Made by a program: the position numbers and the translations under genes. Source: Demequina litoralis (GTDB lineage: Bacteria; Actinomycetota; Actinomycetes; Actinomycetales; Demequinaceae). Taken from it: a DNA stretch of 64,000 nt. This document shows positions 48,901 through 56,000 of this stretch, piece after piece. The notes under the pieces were generated by a model. The model did no database searches. It saw only the letters and a program-made list of their open reading frames with translations, and was not told the DNA's origin. The stretch lies in assembly GCF_030418455.1 (NCBI RefSeq), contig NZ_JAUHPW010000006.1:62001-126000 (forward strand), read 5' to 3'. Within the stretch, counting starts at the first letter, position 1. Each line of letters starts with the position of its first letter.

Positions 48901-51231
48901 CGCGGGGTCGGGGATGTCGGAGATGGTCATCGAGTCGACGCCCGAGACACCGCCGGTGCCCCACAGGAGCTCGGCCTGGATGATGTCGCCGGTACGCGCG
49001 GCGACCACCTGCTGGATGATGTCCTTCTCGACGTACTCCTCCGTGCCGCCGTTGCCGTTGCCGCCCGAGTCGGGGTCGATCGGCAGGATCTCCACCTCGT
49101 CGCAGCCCTCGTCGGACAGCGCCGGGTCGGTGAGGTCGGAGGTGGCGCCCGCGGTCGCGCAGTTCTCGATGACGAGGGGCTCGTCGCCGAAGTAGTCCTC
49201 GGCGAGCTCGAAGACGATGTTCGGCTGCACCGTGGTGCCGGGCGGGAAGCCGGACTCGGAGGTCGAGTCGTAGACGAACTGGAGGCCGCCGATGTCGTCG
49301 GGCCACGGGCCCGTGTACGACCACGTCGTCGGGCCCGTGATGGGACCCGCGAGGGTCTCCCACGAGTCGCCGTCCCAGTAGTTGACGGTGAGGGTGCTGT
49401 CCGCGAGCACGGCGACCGACGCGATCTCGGTGGGGTCGAAGGCGTCCCAGAACTCGCTCGGCAGCACCGGGGTGTCGTCGGTCGCGCTGGTCGCGGGCGG
49501 GTCCTGCACCACGATCTGCCCGGCGCCGACGGTGGTCGCGTCGTCCGGGAAGGGGACCTCGGTGGGCGCGGTGGTGGTGCCGCCGGGCAGCGTCGCGACG
49601 ATCCACTCGCCGGCGTTGCCGAAGATCGTGCCGGGGATGAGGTTCTTGCCCTGCGTCGCATCGAGCAGCGCGAGGAAGGTCGAGAAGTCGTCGTCGGCCT
49701 CGTCGGTGCCCGTGACGTCCGACGGCGAGGTGCCCTCGACGCCGACGGTGTCGTCGTGCTGGGTGAGCTCGTTGGGATCGTCCGGGTCCGTGCCGAGCGT
49801 GACGTTGACGGTCGCGCTGTCGCCGGGCGGCATGTCCCCGACGAAGTCGATGGTGAAGCGCGTGACCTCGCAGCCCGCGGGAGGCGGGGGCGGCGAGCCG
49901 CCGACGGGGATGTCCTGCGCGGCGGCGTCCGTGCCCGCGCACTCGTAGACGATGGTCGCGCTCGTGGCGCCGGCGGGCCACACGAACGGGTCGGCGAAGC
50001 CCTCGAACGACATCGAGTCGTCGAAGCCGGGCGTGCCGTCGGCGGGCTCGGTGAGCGTGAGGTGCTCGAGGTTCTCCGTCCACGTGTTCTCGCCGGTGAG
50101 CTCGGCGTTGAAGTCGCTGCCGTGCGGCGCGCTGTCCGGGGTGATGGTCTTGCCCGCCTCGACCGACGGCACGTTCGGCAGCAGCGTGTACGTGTCGTCG
50201 TCGCTGTCGGTCCCGGTCTCGTCGTCGCGCGAGACCTCGCTCGTGGCGGTGTTCGTCACGGGGATCGCGGTGTCGACCGCGCCGTTGTCGCGCTGCTCGA
50301 GGCCGGCGTCGATGGTCACCGACGAGCCCGGCTGGATCAGCCCGCCGGTGGAGCTCGAGTAGGTGACCCGGAAGCCGCCCACGTTGCTCGTGTCGGCCGG
50401 GATCTCGGTGACCGGCACCCATGCGCCGTCGATGTAGAGCTCGAGCTCGGCCTGGTCCGCGTCGGGCGGATACGGCGGCCCGTAGTCGAGCGAGCTCAGG
50501 GTGAAGTAGTCGAAGGTGCCGCCCGCCGCGGCGGGGTTCGCCGGGTCCTGGACCACCATCTCGGTGACGCCCTCGTCGGACGTGTTGGTGGCCGTGAGCG
50601 AGAAGCTCGCGTCCGCGCCGGGCTCCGCGAGCGCGGACGTGGGCGCGTCGAACGCCTTGGTGATGTCGGTGGTGAGGTCCAGCGGCACGTTGGGGATGAC
50701 CGTGGCCGTGTCGGCGCACGGGGGCACCGCGTTGGGGGTCGCCGGCACGCACGTCGAGTCCGGGTTGGTCGCGTCGACGAGCGCCTCGTTGGTGAGCGGG
50801 ACCCCGTCCTCCGAGTAGGGGAGGTCGTCGACCACGACGGTGATGATGATCTCGGCGGTGTTGCCCGCCGCCATGCCGATCGAGTCCGCGGGGTCCGAGA
50901 TCGGGTCCGTGAACGTCACGTTCACGTTCTGCCCGTCGATCGACGAGGTGAAGCCCGAGTTGGACGTGACCGAGACGTTGATGGGGGTGAGCCCGGCGGG
51001 AAGCGCGTCGTTCAGCTGCGCGTTGGTGCAGCCCTGGGCGAACGTCGTGCACTGGATGTTGATGTTGAAGTCGAACGTCTGGCCCGGCACCACCTCGGTC
51101 TCGCTCGCCGTCTTGGTGATCGACAGCTGCGCGGCGGGCTCGGCGGCGGCGACGGTGGCGCCGGCGACGATGCCGAGGCTCGCGAGCAGGATCACCAGCA
51201 GAGCAGACAATCCCCGACGACGTGTGGGCAC
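42913..51231 (-). CDS. Giant repeat-rich surface protein (DUF11/DUF5979 type)
   Basis: This protein has about 2772 residues. A Sec signal peptide (GLSALLVILLASLGIVAGATVAAA) is followed by roughly 1700 residues of DUF11-like and related beta-sandwich repeats (LSITKTASETEVVPGQTF, VPLDLTTDITKAF, VPLNVGLDKQW, and others). Then come nine DUF5979-like modules of about 105-110 residues, ordered A-B-C three times. Each module has a Cys pair in a VxCT ... ECxVTE frame. The C-terminus has PPTTG (about 2735-2739), then a membrane helix and VRRGRG, resembling a sortase signal with a non-canonical motif. The GTG at 51231 follows GGGAGG; upstream GTGs (51261, 51279) are possible. It is probably a cell-wall adhesin or fimbria-like subunit. 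Confidence 0.85.
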   Translation of the reverse strand: MPTRRRGLSALLVILLASLGIVAGATVAAAEPAAQLSITKTASETEVVPGQTFDFNINIQCTTFAQGCTNAQLNDALPAGLTPINVSVTSNSGFTSSIDGQNVNVTFTDPISDPADSIGMAAGNTAEIIITVVVDDLPYSEDGVPLTNEALVDATNPDSTCVPATPNAVPPCADTATVIPNVPLDLTTDITKAFDAPTSALAEPGADASFSLTATNTSDEGVTEMVVQDPANPAAAGGTFDYFTLSSLDYGPPYPPDADQAELELYIDGAWVPVTEIPADTSNVGGFRVTYSSSTGGLIQPGSSVTIDAGLEQRDNGAVDTAIPVTNTATSEVSRDDETGTDSDDDTYTLLPNVPSVEAGKTITPDSAPHGSDFNAELTGENTWTENLEHLTLTEPADGTPGFDDSMSFEGFADPFVWPAGATSATIVYECAGTDAAAQDIPVGGSPPPPPAGCEVTRFTIDFVGDMPPGDSATVNVTLGTDPDDPNELTQHDDTVGVEGTSPSDVTGTDEADDDFSTFLALLDATQGKNLIPGTIFGNAGEWIVATLPGGTTTAPTEVPFPDDATTVGAGQIVVQDPPATSATDDTPVLPSEFWDAFDPTEIASVAVLADSTLTVNYWDGDSWETLAGPITGPTTWSYTGPWPDDIGGLQFVYDSTSESGFPPGTTVQPNIVFELAEDYFGDEPLVIENCATAGATSDLTDPALSDEGCDEVEILPIDPDSGGNGNGGTEEYVEKDIIQQVVAARTGDIIQAELLWGTGGVSGVDSMTISDIPDPAGTPIAESFYEAFDLVSIDPITTATDPLMQWDQVAAVELYREGQGWVDATNDPCPDACDGTFPGYTLTAAEQADTIGVRLVFVEGSARLTTTDPTAPPAGSGVARTFDESRPITLNFQIRDDRRSDGSPVTGHDSYNEGDPVEGEALIRDDAGATAVIDDETYTDEDSDVIAIVDVPLNVGLDKQWTGGPLGDPPAGTAPEDYPSGRVTLTADNLTQARIDHLVLEDPSSAGTSPFDFFNLTGFVSMQVPDGTESWTMTLDVDSNGDGVADTTTVISSTPGDPDDATPLTSIPRADLLNVVGLSIDYEGRIEPDAQAVLVFDLQLRATNRTTGEDIEAPLEPDVLTIPNGATATVDDAGRDPEVQPDPPTVDDTATIDITGLDLGLTVEKQFGPLDGSDWTQDGFSQTEPDQSQFGMLLTAHPSGSARIGMMQIRDTDETFWNAYEFVGFGDFSFDDPIDQVQIDVLTGGTFTEVDGEVVVTGADWVDGEPGPVPALPAGVDPEDVQGIRITYTREDGTQWENSEAPNQQIPIIVQRRDELLTGGEVPTDMAGNDPAPGETEPGRSTNTIDGIVSSYLEDASGNPLLTVQSEDDTASVLYEHATTAVSVEKDPTGTIPPGSTTDFVLTITNTGDWPIIDPVITDRLPTDEDGPMLEFALGDDDPYSYGLTGAAPDPATGLPMPTDPADVTATVSGDGSEIEFTFPPGTVLEVGQTYTITITLFPRPGVAAEVPMTNSFGIVGERPFDECDGTFDEETGECQADTTVELGIAGALRSGKLVKADDDLLGVEPADCEPYLEDFYGPNCTPITAPGDTETWRMLLQNTGTVPLDRVVAIDLLPTVGDTGAINTTDRGSQWDPLLVDALVAYGGPAATVEVYGTTDDPICTDDLTPATPCPDGAWVPIDDIADLSTVTALQYDIVFDEPLQPGEYITLDMQTQTPALSETPGADTVAYNSVATGGVTTSGGELLPTEGNRVGVILATGPLEVLKEVTGDGVEFAPDEVTVTVVCTSVGETVYDETFTVPVGEVVTIDDLPYGSECTISEEGAGETSSVITEGTVGREDDAVVGRVTIENTYDLAGLEVTKAVESDAVDADGNPIEFGPFDIEVRCTFLGDEVWGTGYDADNPMDATLSDGESFAVDGLPAGAECTVTETGTAGASSITVTTTAGDDDPVENDGDAGTIILAPDGEGDGNTALVTNTFDVGDLRLTKLVTGPGADLVGAGPFLFDVVCTLPQPEGDIVTWEGEISLTYPTFSSETITDIAAGSTCTVTETDSAGADTVEVDPGEIVIEPGATVDVTATNGFDTGNLVITKAVTGPGAGYAPDEFVVTVTCTADGGTVFEETYTLDGGNGYTVEIVDEIPYGAECVVTEEDAGQTTMTTVPGEAVIGEDGAIDVTNDYQLAGLEVTKLVESDAVDADGNPIEYGPFDVEVRCTFLGEEVWGDGYDVDNPMDATLSDGDTFAVDGLPAGAECTVTETETSGAASVTVTVTAGDGEPEVIDGSEGDLVLEPDDNTALVTNAYEVGSLTLTKIVDGPGADLVGWGPFVFDVVCTLPQAGGDLVTWDGQVELAYPDATVLTIDDIAAGSECVITETDAAGADEVEVTPDTVTIGADESVDVTATNSFLTGDLAIRKRITGPGHDYAPDAFDVTVVCTVDGETVFEESFTLGPGNGYSVIIQDEIPYGAECIVTEEDAGQTSSTIVPGEAVVGVDDEVFVTNDYQLASLEVTKIVESDALDSDGDMPDYGPFTMGVECTFLGEEVWGDGYGPGQPMIGQVSGGETWTIDGLPAGAECTVTELDGAGAVDTLVVSTMGDISSVTYGTGGWVELVPDGENSVTFTNTFEAGELVIEKTVAGPGADELGSGPFVFSVVCTLDQPGGALVTWDDEVSLGGGDPLTATLDTIASGSECVVTETDSGGADDVLVLPDRSDPDSATVTVEAGATVTVTARNWFAAPPTTGVISSTGFGSWWPLGLAGLLVAAGAVLLVVRRGRG
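43036..45948 (-). repeat. Three tandem ~970-bp supermodules in the surface protein gene
   Basis: Corresponding leucine codons (LEVLKEV, LVITKAV, LAIRKRI) fall at 45948, 44973 and 44010, so the periods are 975 and 963 bases, with a third supermodule of about 975 bases ending near 43036. Each contains modules starting with a 'ApDEf/APDAF' A type, a 'ESDAvDaDGnP' B type and a 'GPGADLvG.GPF' C type. The DNA is still visibly similar between copies, so unequal recombination could change the copy number. Confidence 0.85.
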
Positions 51232-51365
51232 GAGACCTCCCGAGCGATGTCCTCGCCGCACCCACCGGCGCGCGCGCACCTTTCGTCACGTTAACCCCAT
51301 CTGTCACATCTGGCGAGAGTTGTGCCCGAATCGTGCTCCGGCGCCCGGGATGGGAGCATTTCCAG

Positions 51366-52637
51366 GTGCTCGACAACTACCGCGTGATCCTCGCGCATCC
51401 CGGAGCGAAGGCCTTCGCGGCGGCCGGCCTGCTCGCCCGGCTGCCCATCTCGATGTTCAACATCTCGGTGATCCTCATGGTCCAGCTGCAGTACGACAGC
51501 TACGCCATGGCCGGCCGCGTGGCGGCGGTGGGGACGCTCGTGTGGGCCGCGCAGACCGTGCCGACCGCGCGGCTCGTCGACCGCATCGGCCAGCGCCGCG
51601 CGATGATCCCGCTCACGCTGGTCTTCGTCCTGGGCGCCGTCGGCGCGATCGTCACCGCGATGTCCGAGGGGCCCGAGTGGCTGCTGTGGCTCACCGTCGC
51701 GGTCGCGTCGATCCAGGGCCCGCTCGGGTCGCTCACGCGCGCCCGCTGGTCGCATCTGCTCGACACGGACCGCGACATCCACACCGCGTTCTCGCTCGAG
51801 GGTGCGCTCGACGAGGTGCTCTTCGTGTCCGGACCGGCCCTCGCGACGATCCTCGCGACCCTCGTGTGGCCGCCGCTCGGGGTGGTCGTGTGCCTCGCCG
51901 GCCTCGTGATCGGGATGGCCATCCTGCTCGCGCAGACGGGCACGGAGCCGGAGCCTCGCGCGGGCGGCTCGGCGGGCTCGCTCGGTCTGCGCCTGCCGGC
52001 CGCCGTCATCGCGGTGTCGCTCGTGACGGTGGGCATCGGGGCGATGTTCGGCGCCTTCGACATCTCGGTGGTCGCGTTCGCGGACGAGGCCGGCCGCCAG
52101 ACGCTGTCGGGCATCGTCATAGCGATCGTCTCCGCGGGCTCGCTGCTGGGTGGCCTCTACTACGGGTCCCGCCACTGGCACGCCCCGCTGTGGAAGCGCA
52201 CCGTGGTGACGGCGCTGCTCATGACCGTCGGCTTCGGCTCCCTCGCGCTCGCGCCGAACGTGTGGTGGCTCGCGGGGCTCGGCCTGCTGGCCGGTCTCAC
52301 CATCGCGCCGACGCTCACCAACGCGGACACCGTGGTGCAGCGGGTGGTGCGCCGGGACCAGATCACCGAGGGCATGGCGTGGCTGCGCATCGGCATGGGC
52401 GTGGGCGTCGCGTTCGGAGCGTGGCTCGCGGGCGGCCTCATCGAGACCAGCGGCTCGCGGGCCGGCCTCGGGATGAGCGCCGCGGGCGCGGGGCTCGCGC
52501 TCGTCCTCGTGCTCGCGAGCGCCGGCGTGCTGCGTCGCAGCACCGAGCGCGGCGACGCGGCGGGGCTGCCCGATGCGCCCCCGCCGTCGGAGCGCGAGGA
52601 GGCCGTCGAGCAGCCCCCGACACCGCCCCACGTCTGA
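51366..52637 (+). CDS. Major facilitator superfamily transporter
   Basis: The 423-residue protein has about 12 membrane helices in two halves, with the MFS loop RLVDRIGQRRAMIPL after helix 2 (about residues 71-85) and a hydrophilic Glu/Pro-rich C-terminal tail (about 35 residues). The direction and substrate are unknown; a drug or sugar efflux role is possible. The GTG at 51366 follows GGGAG; an upstream GTG at 51333 is less likely. It is divergent from the giant surface protein gene. Confidence 0.85.
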   Translation: MLDNYRVILAHPGAKAFAAAGLLARLPISMFNISVILMVQLQYDSYAMAGRVAAVGTLVWAAQTVPTARLVDRIGQRRAMIPLTLVFVLGAVGAIVTAMSEGPEWLLWLTVAVASIQGPLGSLTRARWSHLLDTDRDIHTAFSLEGALDEVLFVSGPALATILATLVWPPLGVVVCLAGLVIGMAILLAQTGTEPEPRAGGSAGSLGLRLPAAVIAVSLVTVGIGAMFGAFDISVVAFADEAGRQTLSGIVIAIVSAGSLLGGLYYGSRHWHAPLWKRTVVTALLMTVGFGSLALAPNVWWLAGLGLLAGLTIAPTLTNADTVVQRVVRRDQITEGMAWLRIGMGVGVAFGAWLAGGLIETSGSRAGLGMSAAGAGLALVLVLASAGVLRRSTERGDAAGLPDAPPPSEREEAVEQPPTPPHV

Positions 52638-52662
52638 TCCGCCACCGGATGCCGGAAACGAC

Positions 52663-52676
52663 GGGACCTAGGTCCC
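52663..52676. promoter_or_regulatory. 14-bp perfect palindrome resembling a DevR/DosR box
   Basis: GGGACCTAGGTCCC is a perfect palindrome. It is close to the GGGAC-N4-GTCCC core of the actinobacterial DevR/DosR (dormancy, hypoxia) operator. It is nested in a wider interrupted palindrome, GCCGGAA (52651-52657) and TTCCGGC (52683-52689). It sits 26 bases after the MFS stop codon and 219 bases before the VanZ-RDD gene. Confidence 0.4.
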
Positions 52677-52807
52677 CTCCGGTTCCGGCGGACGGCCGAT
52701 ACCGTCGGAGACACAAGGTTTTCGCGATGGCACAGAGGCCATCCGATGAGAATCGTGGCTCGGGCGTCCATCCGGGGACTTGGCCGCCCGAGCCGCACCC
52801 CTTCCGT

Positions 52808-52846
52808 GCGTCGGCGTCCCGCTCCCTCCCCCTGGGACGCCGACGC
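52808..52846. terminator. 13-bp inverted repeat, terminator or attenuator
   Basis: GCGTCGGCGTCCC and GGGACGCCGACGC form a perfect 13-bp stem with a 13-nt loop. It lies between the MFS gene and the VanZ-RDD gene, about 49 bases before the latter's start. It could end MFS transcripts or act as a leader structure for the next gene. No U-tract. Confidence 0.5.
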
Positions 52847-52894
52847 CGGATATTCCCCCCTCCACCAGGCGCATCGTCGCCCTAGGGTGGATCC

Positions 52895-54022
52895 ATGGGT
52901 CCGGACCTCACCGTCGACACCCTCGTCACCGCGGTGCTCACGGTCGCCGTCCTCCCGCTCGCGATGCTTCCCACGCTCGGCCTCGTCGTGCGCCGCTTCG
53001 GGCGCCTCGCCCCCTGGCCGCTCCTCAGCGCTCTCGGGCTGGTGGCCTCCGCGAGCGCGCTCGCCGCCTTCACCGTCTTCCCGCTGCCGCGGCCGGGTCA
53101 GCTCGCGTGCGAGGGCGGCACCGTCGAGGCGGGCTGGCAGCTCATCCCCCTCGGCTCGGTCGCGCCGATCCTGCGCGACGTGGGCGAGGCGGGCCTCCTC
53201 GGCGCGCTCACCGGCTTCGCCTTCCTCCAGGTCGCGCTCAACGTCGCGCTGTTCGTGCCGTACGGCTTCTTCCTCCACCAGGCCACGCGGTGGCGCGCGG
53301 CCGCCGTCGTCGGCGCGGCGGCCGGCACCTCGCTGCTCATCGAGCTGGTCCAGGGCACCGCGGTGCTCGGCCTCTACCCGTGCCCCTACCGGACGTTCGA
53401 CGTCGACGACCTGCTCGCCAACACGCTCGGCGGCGCGCTCGGCATGCTGCTGTCCCGCGCCGTCGCGCGCCGCCCGTTCGCCACCCCCGCGGCCGTTCCC
53501 GACCTCGCGCCGCCCTCCGTGCTGCGGCGCGCCCTCGCCCTCGCGGTCGACCTGCTCGCCGTCACCACGGCGTCCTTCGCGGCCACCGTCGCGATCGTGC
53601 TGACACTCGCCGACGGAGGGTCGCTCGCGGACGCGCAGGCCCGCATCGACCATCCCGCCCTCACGATCGGCGTCAACCTCGCCGCGGGCGCGGCCGTGAT
53701 CCTCGCCCCGTCGCTCCTCGCGCGGGAGGGCACCACCCCGGGCCAGCTCCTCCTCAACATCGCGCCGGTCGACGTCGACGACGGCGGGCGTCCTCGGGCG
53801 GGGAGGCTGGTGTCCCGCTGGGCCGTGCGCTGGGCGCCGTGGGCGATCATCCCCTCGCTGCTGCCCGTCATGCTCGTCGCCGAGCTGCTGTCCGTGCTCG
53901 CCCGCCGCGACCGCCGCTCGCTCAGCGACCTCACCTCCGCCACCACGATGCGCACGCGTCCGGCGCTCGCCGCCGCCCGCGCCGCATCGTCCCGGCACGA
54001 TGCGGCCGGGGACCCGTCCTAG
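52895..54022 (+). CDS. VanZ-RDD fusion membrane protein
   Basis: The 375-residue protein has an N-terminal VanZ-like domain of about five helices (residues 5-190) with the conserved LNVALFVPYGFFL and the charged EL.QG.......YRTFDVDDLLANTLGGALG. A C-terminal RDD-like domain follows (LRRALALAVDLLAV ... TTPGQLLLNI ... RWAVRWAPWAIIPSLL). VanZ-RDD fusions are known in Actinobacteria but the function is not. The last ten codons include a perfect hairpin. Its end overlaps the end of the convergent kinase gene by four bases. Confidence 0.88.
   Translation: MGPDLTVDTLVTAVLTVAVLPLAMLPTLGLVVRRFGRLAPWPLLSALGLVASASALAAFTVFPLPRPGQLACEGGTVEAGWQLIPLGSVAPILRDVGEAGLLGALTGFAFLQVALNVALFVPYGFFLHQATRWRAAAVVGAAAGTSLLIELVQGTAVLGLYPCPYRTFDVDDLLANTLGGALGMLLSRAVARRPFATPAAVPDLAPPSVLRRALALAVDLLAVTTASFAATVAIVLTLADGGSLADAQARIDHPALTIGVNLAAGAAVILAPSLLAREGTTPGQLLLNIAPVDVDDGGRPRAGRLVSRWAVRWAPWAIIPSLLPVMLVAELLSVLARRDRRSLSDLTSATTMRTRPALAAARAASSRHDAAGDPS
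53981..54006. repeat. 10-bp inverted repeat containing the iterated 10-mer
   Basis: GCCGCATCGT and ACGATGCGGC pair perfectly around CCCGGC. The left arm is part of one iterated GGACGATGCG copy. It lies inside the VanZ-RDD coding end and about 13 bases downstream of the stop codon of the convergent kinase gene, so it could act as that gene's terminator. Confidence 0.7.
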
Positions 54023-55218
54023 GCAGCCTGCTCGTCGTGACGCGCGGGCAGCGAGACGCGCACGCCGAGCCCGCCCTCGTCGCCGGGCCACGCGTCGACG
54101 ACGCCCTCGTGGACGCGGGCGACCCGCGCGACGATCGGCAGGCCCAGGCCGTGGCCCGCGATCTCGGAGCGCTGGTCGCCGCGCGAGAAGCGCTCGAACA
54201 GCGCGGGGATGTCCGCCGCCGCGAGCGCGGGTCCCGCGTTGGACACCTCGACGAACGCGCGACCCGCATCGGTCCGCACGCGGCACCGCACCCAGGGGTC
54301 GGCGTCCCGGTTGTAGCGCAGCGCGTTGTCGACGAGGTTCGCGAGCATCCGCTCGAGGAGCACCGGGTCGCCGAGCACGGGCGCGTCGGCGATGTCGAGG
54401 TCGATCGCGATGCCCGCCGCCGTCGCGCGCGGCGAGGCCGCGGACACCACCTCCGCGGCGATATCCGCGAGGTCGACCGGCTCGCGGGTGTGGATGACGT
54501 CGTCGGCGCGGGCGAGCGTGAGCAGGCTCGTCATGAGCGAGTCGGCGCGTCCCACCTGCTGCTCGACCTCCTCGGCGAGCTCGCGCGCCTGCTTCGACGG
54601 ACGCGACGACGACAGCACGTTGTCCGCGGACGCCCGCAGCACCGCGAGGGGCGTGCGCAGCTCGTGCGAGGCATCCGCGGCGAAGCGCTGCCGCGCGTCG
54701 AAGGCGGCCTCGAGACGTCCGAGCATGCCGTTGAACGCGCGCCGCAGGCGTCCGAACTCGTCGTCCGGGCCGTCCTCGGGCAGCCTCCGGTCGAGCGTGC
54801 GTTCCGACAGCGTGCTCGCCGCGTGCGAGATCTCGTCGACCGGGCGCAGCACCCGGCCCGCGAGCCACCACGCCAGCGCCACGGCCACGAGCGCGGACAG
54901 CGCGAACGCGAGCAGCGAGCGCTGGAGCAGGTCGTCGAGCACGCGCTGGCGCGCCTCGAGGGCGATGCTGTCGAGCACCTGGCCCACCGCATCGTCCGGC
55001 CGCCCACCCGGCACCGGGGTCGGGCTGGGCGTCGCGGGCACCGTGATCCCCTGCTCCGCGAGCGCCTCCTCGAGGAGCTGCTGGCGGTCGGCACGCTGGG
55101 CCTCGGGGGTGGTCGCGCTCGCGACGAAGAGGTAGGCCGTGGTGACGAGGACGCCCGCGAGCACCACGAACAGCAGCGCGAACAGCGCGGTGAGCTTCGT
55201 GCGGATGGTGACCCTCAT
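54019..55218 (-). CDS. Sensor histidine kinase (partner of the OmpR-type regulator)
   Basis: The 399-residue membrane kinase has TM1 (about 10-32), a periplasmic region of about 70 residues with a Pro-rich segment and TM2 (about 105-124). A HAMP domain follows, then H-box FAADASHELRTPLAVLRASA, N-box LANLVDNALRYN and G-box GHGLGLPIV. This is a classical HisKA/HATPase kinase. The ATG at 55218 overlaps the regulator stop codon by four bases. The signal is unknown. Confidence 0.95.
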   Translation of the reverse strand: MRVTIRTKLTALFALLFVVLAGVLVTTAYLFVASATTPEAQRADRQQLLEEALAEQGITVPATPSPTPVPGGRPDDAVGQVLDSIALEARQRVLDDLLQRSLLAFALSALVAVALAWWLAGRVLRPVDEISHAASTLSERTLDRRLPEDGPDDEFGRLRRAFNGMLGRLEAAFDARQRFAADASHELRTPLAVLRASADNVLSSSRPSKQARELAEEVEQQVGRADSLMTSLLTLARADDVIHTREPVDLADIAAEVVSAASPRATAAGIAIDLDIADAPVLGDPVLLERMLANLVDNALRYNRDADPWVRCRVRTDAGRAFVEVSNAGPALAAADIPALFERFSRGDQRSEIAGHGLGLPIVARVARVHEGVVDAWPGDEGGLGVRVSLPARHDEQAA

Positions 55219-55886
55219 GCGTCGTCCCCCCAACGGAGCACGTAGCCCACGCCCTTGACGGTCTCGATGAGGGCCGGCTCGCCGAGCTTGCGGCGCAGCG
55301 TCACCATCGTCACGCGCACCGAGTTGGTGAGCGGGTCCGCGTACTCGTCCCACACCTTCTCGAGCAGCGTCTCGGCGGACACGACCCGGCCGGGGTGGGC
55401 GGCGAGCACCTCGAGCACGCCGAACTCCTTGGGCGAGAGCGTGATCGCGCGTCCGTCGCGCTCGACGACGTGCTCGTCGGGGCGGATCTCCAGCCCGCCG
55501 ACACGCACGTGGGGGCGCGGGGCCGCTCCGGCACGGCGGCCGAGGGTGCGGACGCGCGCCGCGAGCTCGGCCATCGCGAACGGCTTCGCGAGGTAGTCGT
55601 CGGCGCCGAGCCCCAGCCCCTCCAGGATGTCCTCGAGACGGCCCGCGGCCGTGAGCATGAGGATGCGAGGCGGCTCGGGCGCGGCGGACAGCGCCCGGCA
55701 CACCTCGTCGCCGGGCACGCGCGGGAGGTCGCGGTCGAGCACGACGACGTCGTACGGGTTCACCGCTGCCTTGGCGAGCGCCTCCTCGCCGTCGCGCGCC
55801 ACGTCCACCGCGAAGCCGGACCTGCGCAGGCCGGTCGCGACCTCACGTGCGAGGACGGCATGGTCCTCGACGACGAGCACCCTCAC
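55215..55886 (-). CDS. OmpR-family response regulator
   Basis: The 223-residue protein has a receiver domain (VEDHAVLAREVA with acidic residues 8-9, phospho-acceptor Asp in VVVLDRDLPRVPG, about residue 51, and conserved Lys in DDYLAKPFAM). A winged-helix Trans_reg_C domain follows (SPKEFGVLEVLAAHPGRVV ... ETVKGVGYVLRW). It starts with GTG at 55886 and is coupled to the kinase gene. Targets are unknown. Confidence 0.96.
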   Translation of the reverse strand: MRVLVVEDHAVLAREVATGLRRSGFAVDVARDGEEALAKAAVNPYDVVVLDRDLPRVPGDEVCRALSAAPEPPRILMLTAAGRLEDILEGLGLGADDYLAKPFAMAELAARVRTLGRRAGAAPRPHVRVGGLEIRPDEHVVERDGRAITLSPKEFGVLEVLAAHPGRVVSAETLLEKVWDEYADPLTNSVRVTMVTLRRKLGEPALIETVKGVGYVLRWGDDA

Positions 55887-56000
55887 GCCCGGCCTCCCTT
55901 CATCCGCGGGCCGTCCGGCGCACCCACGGGGGCGCGTGCGCCGGACGGCCGGGACAGCCTAGGCGCAGCCGGATTCGGCCAGCATAAGGATCGGACGAGG

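Noticed and set aside
47098-51294. A plus-strand reading frame of about 1400 codons opposite the surface protein gene
   Set aside because: It is the antisense of the surface protein, rich in Arg, Val and Gly from high-GC codons, with no ribosome site or domain. Long open frames on the opposite strand are common at this GC content.
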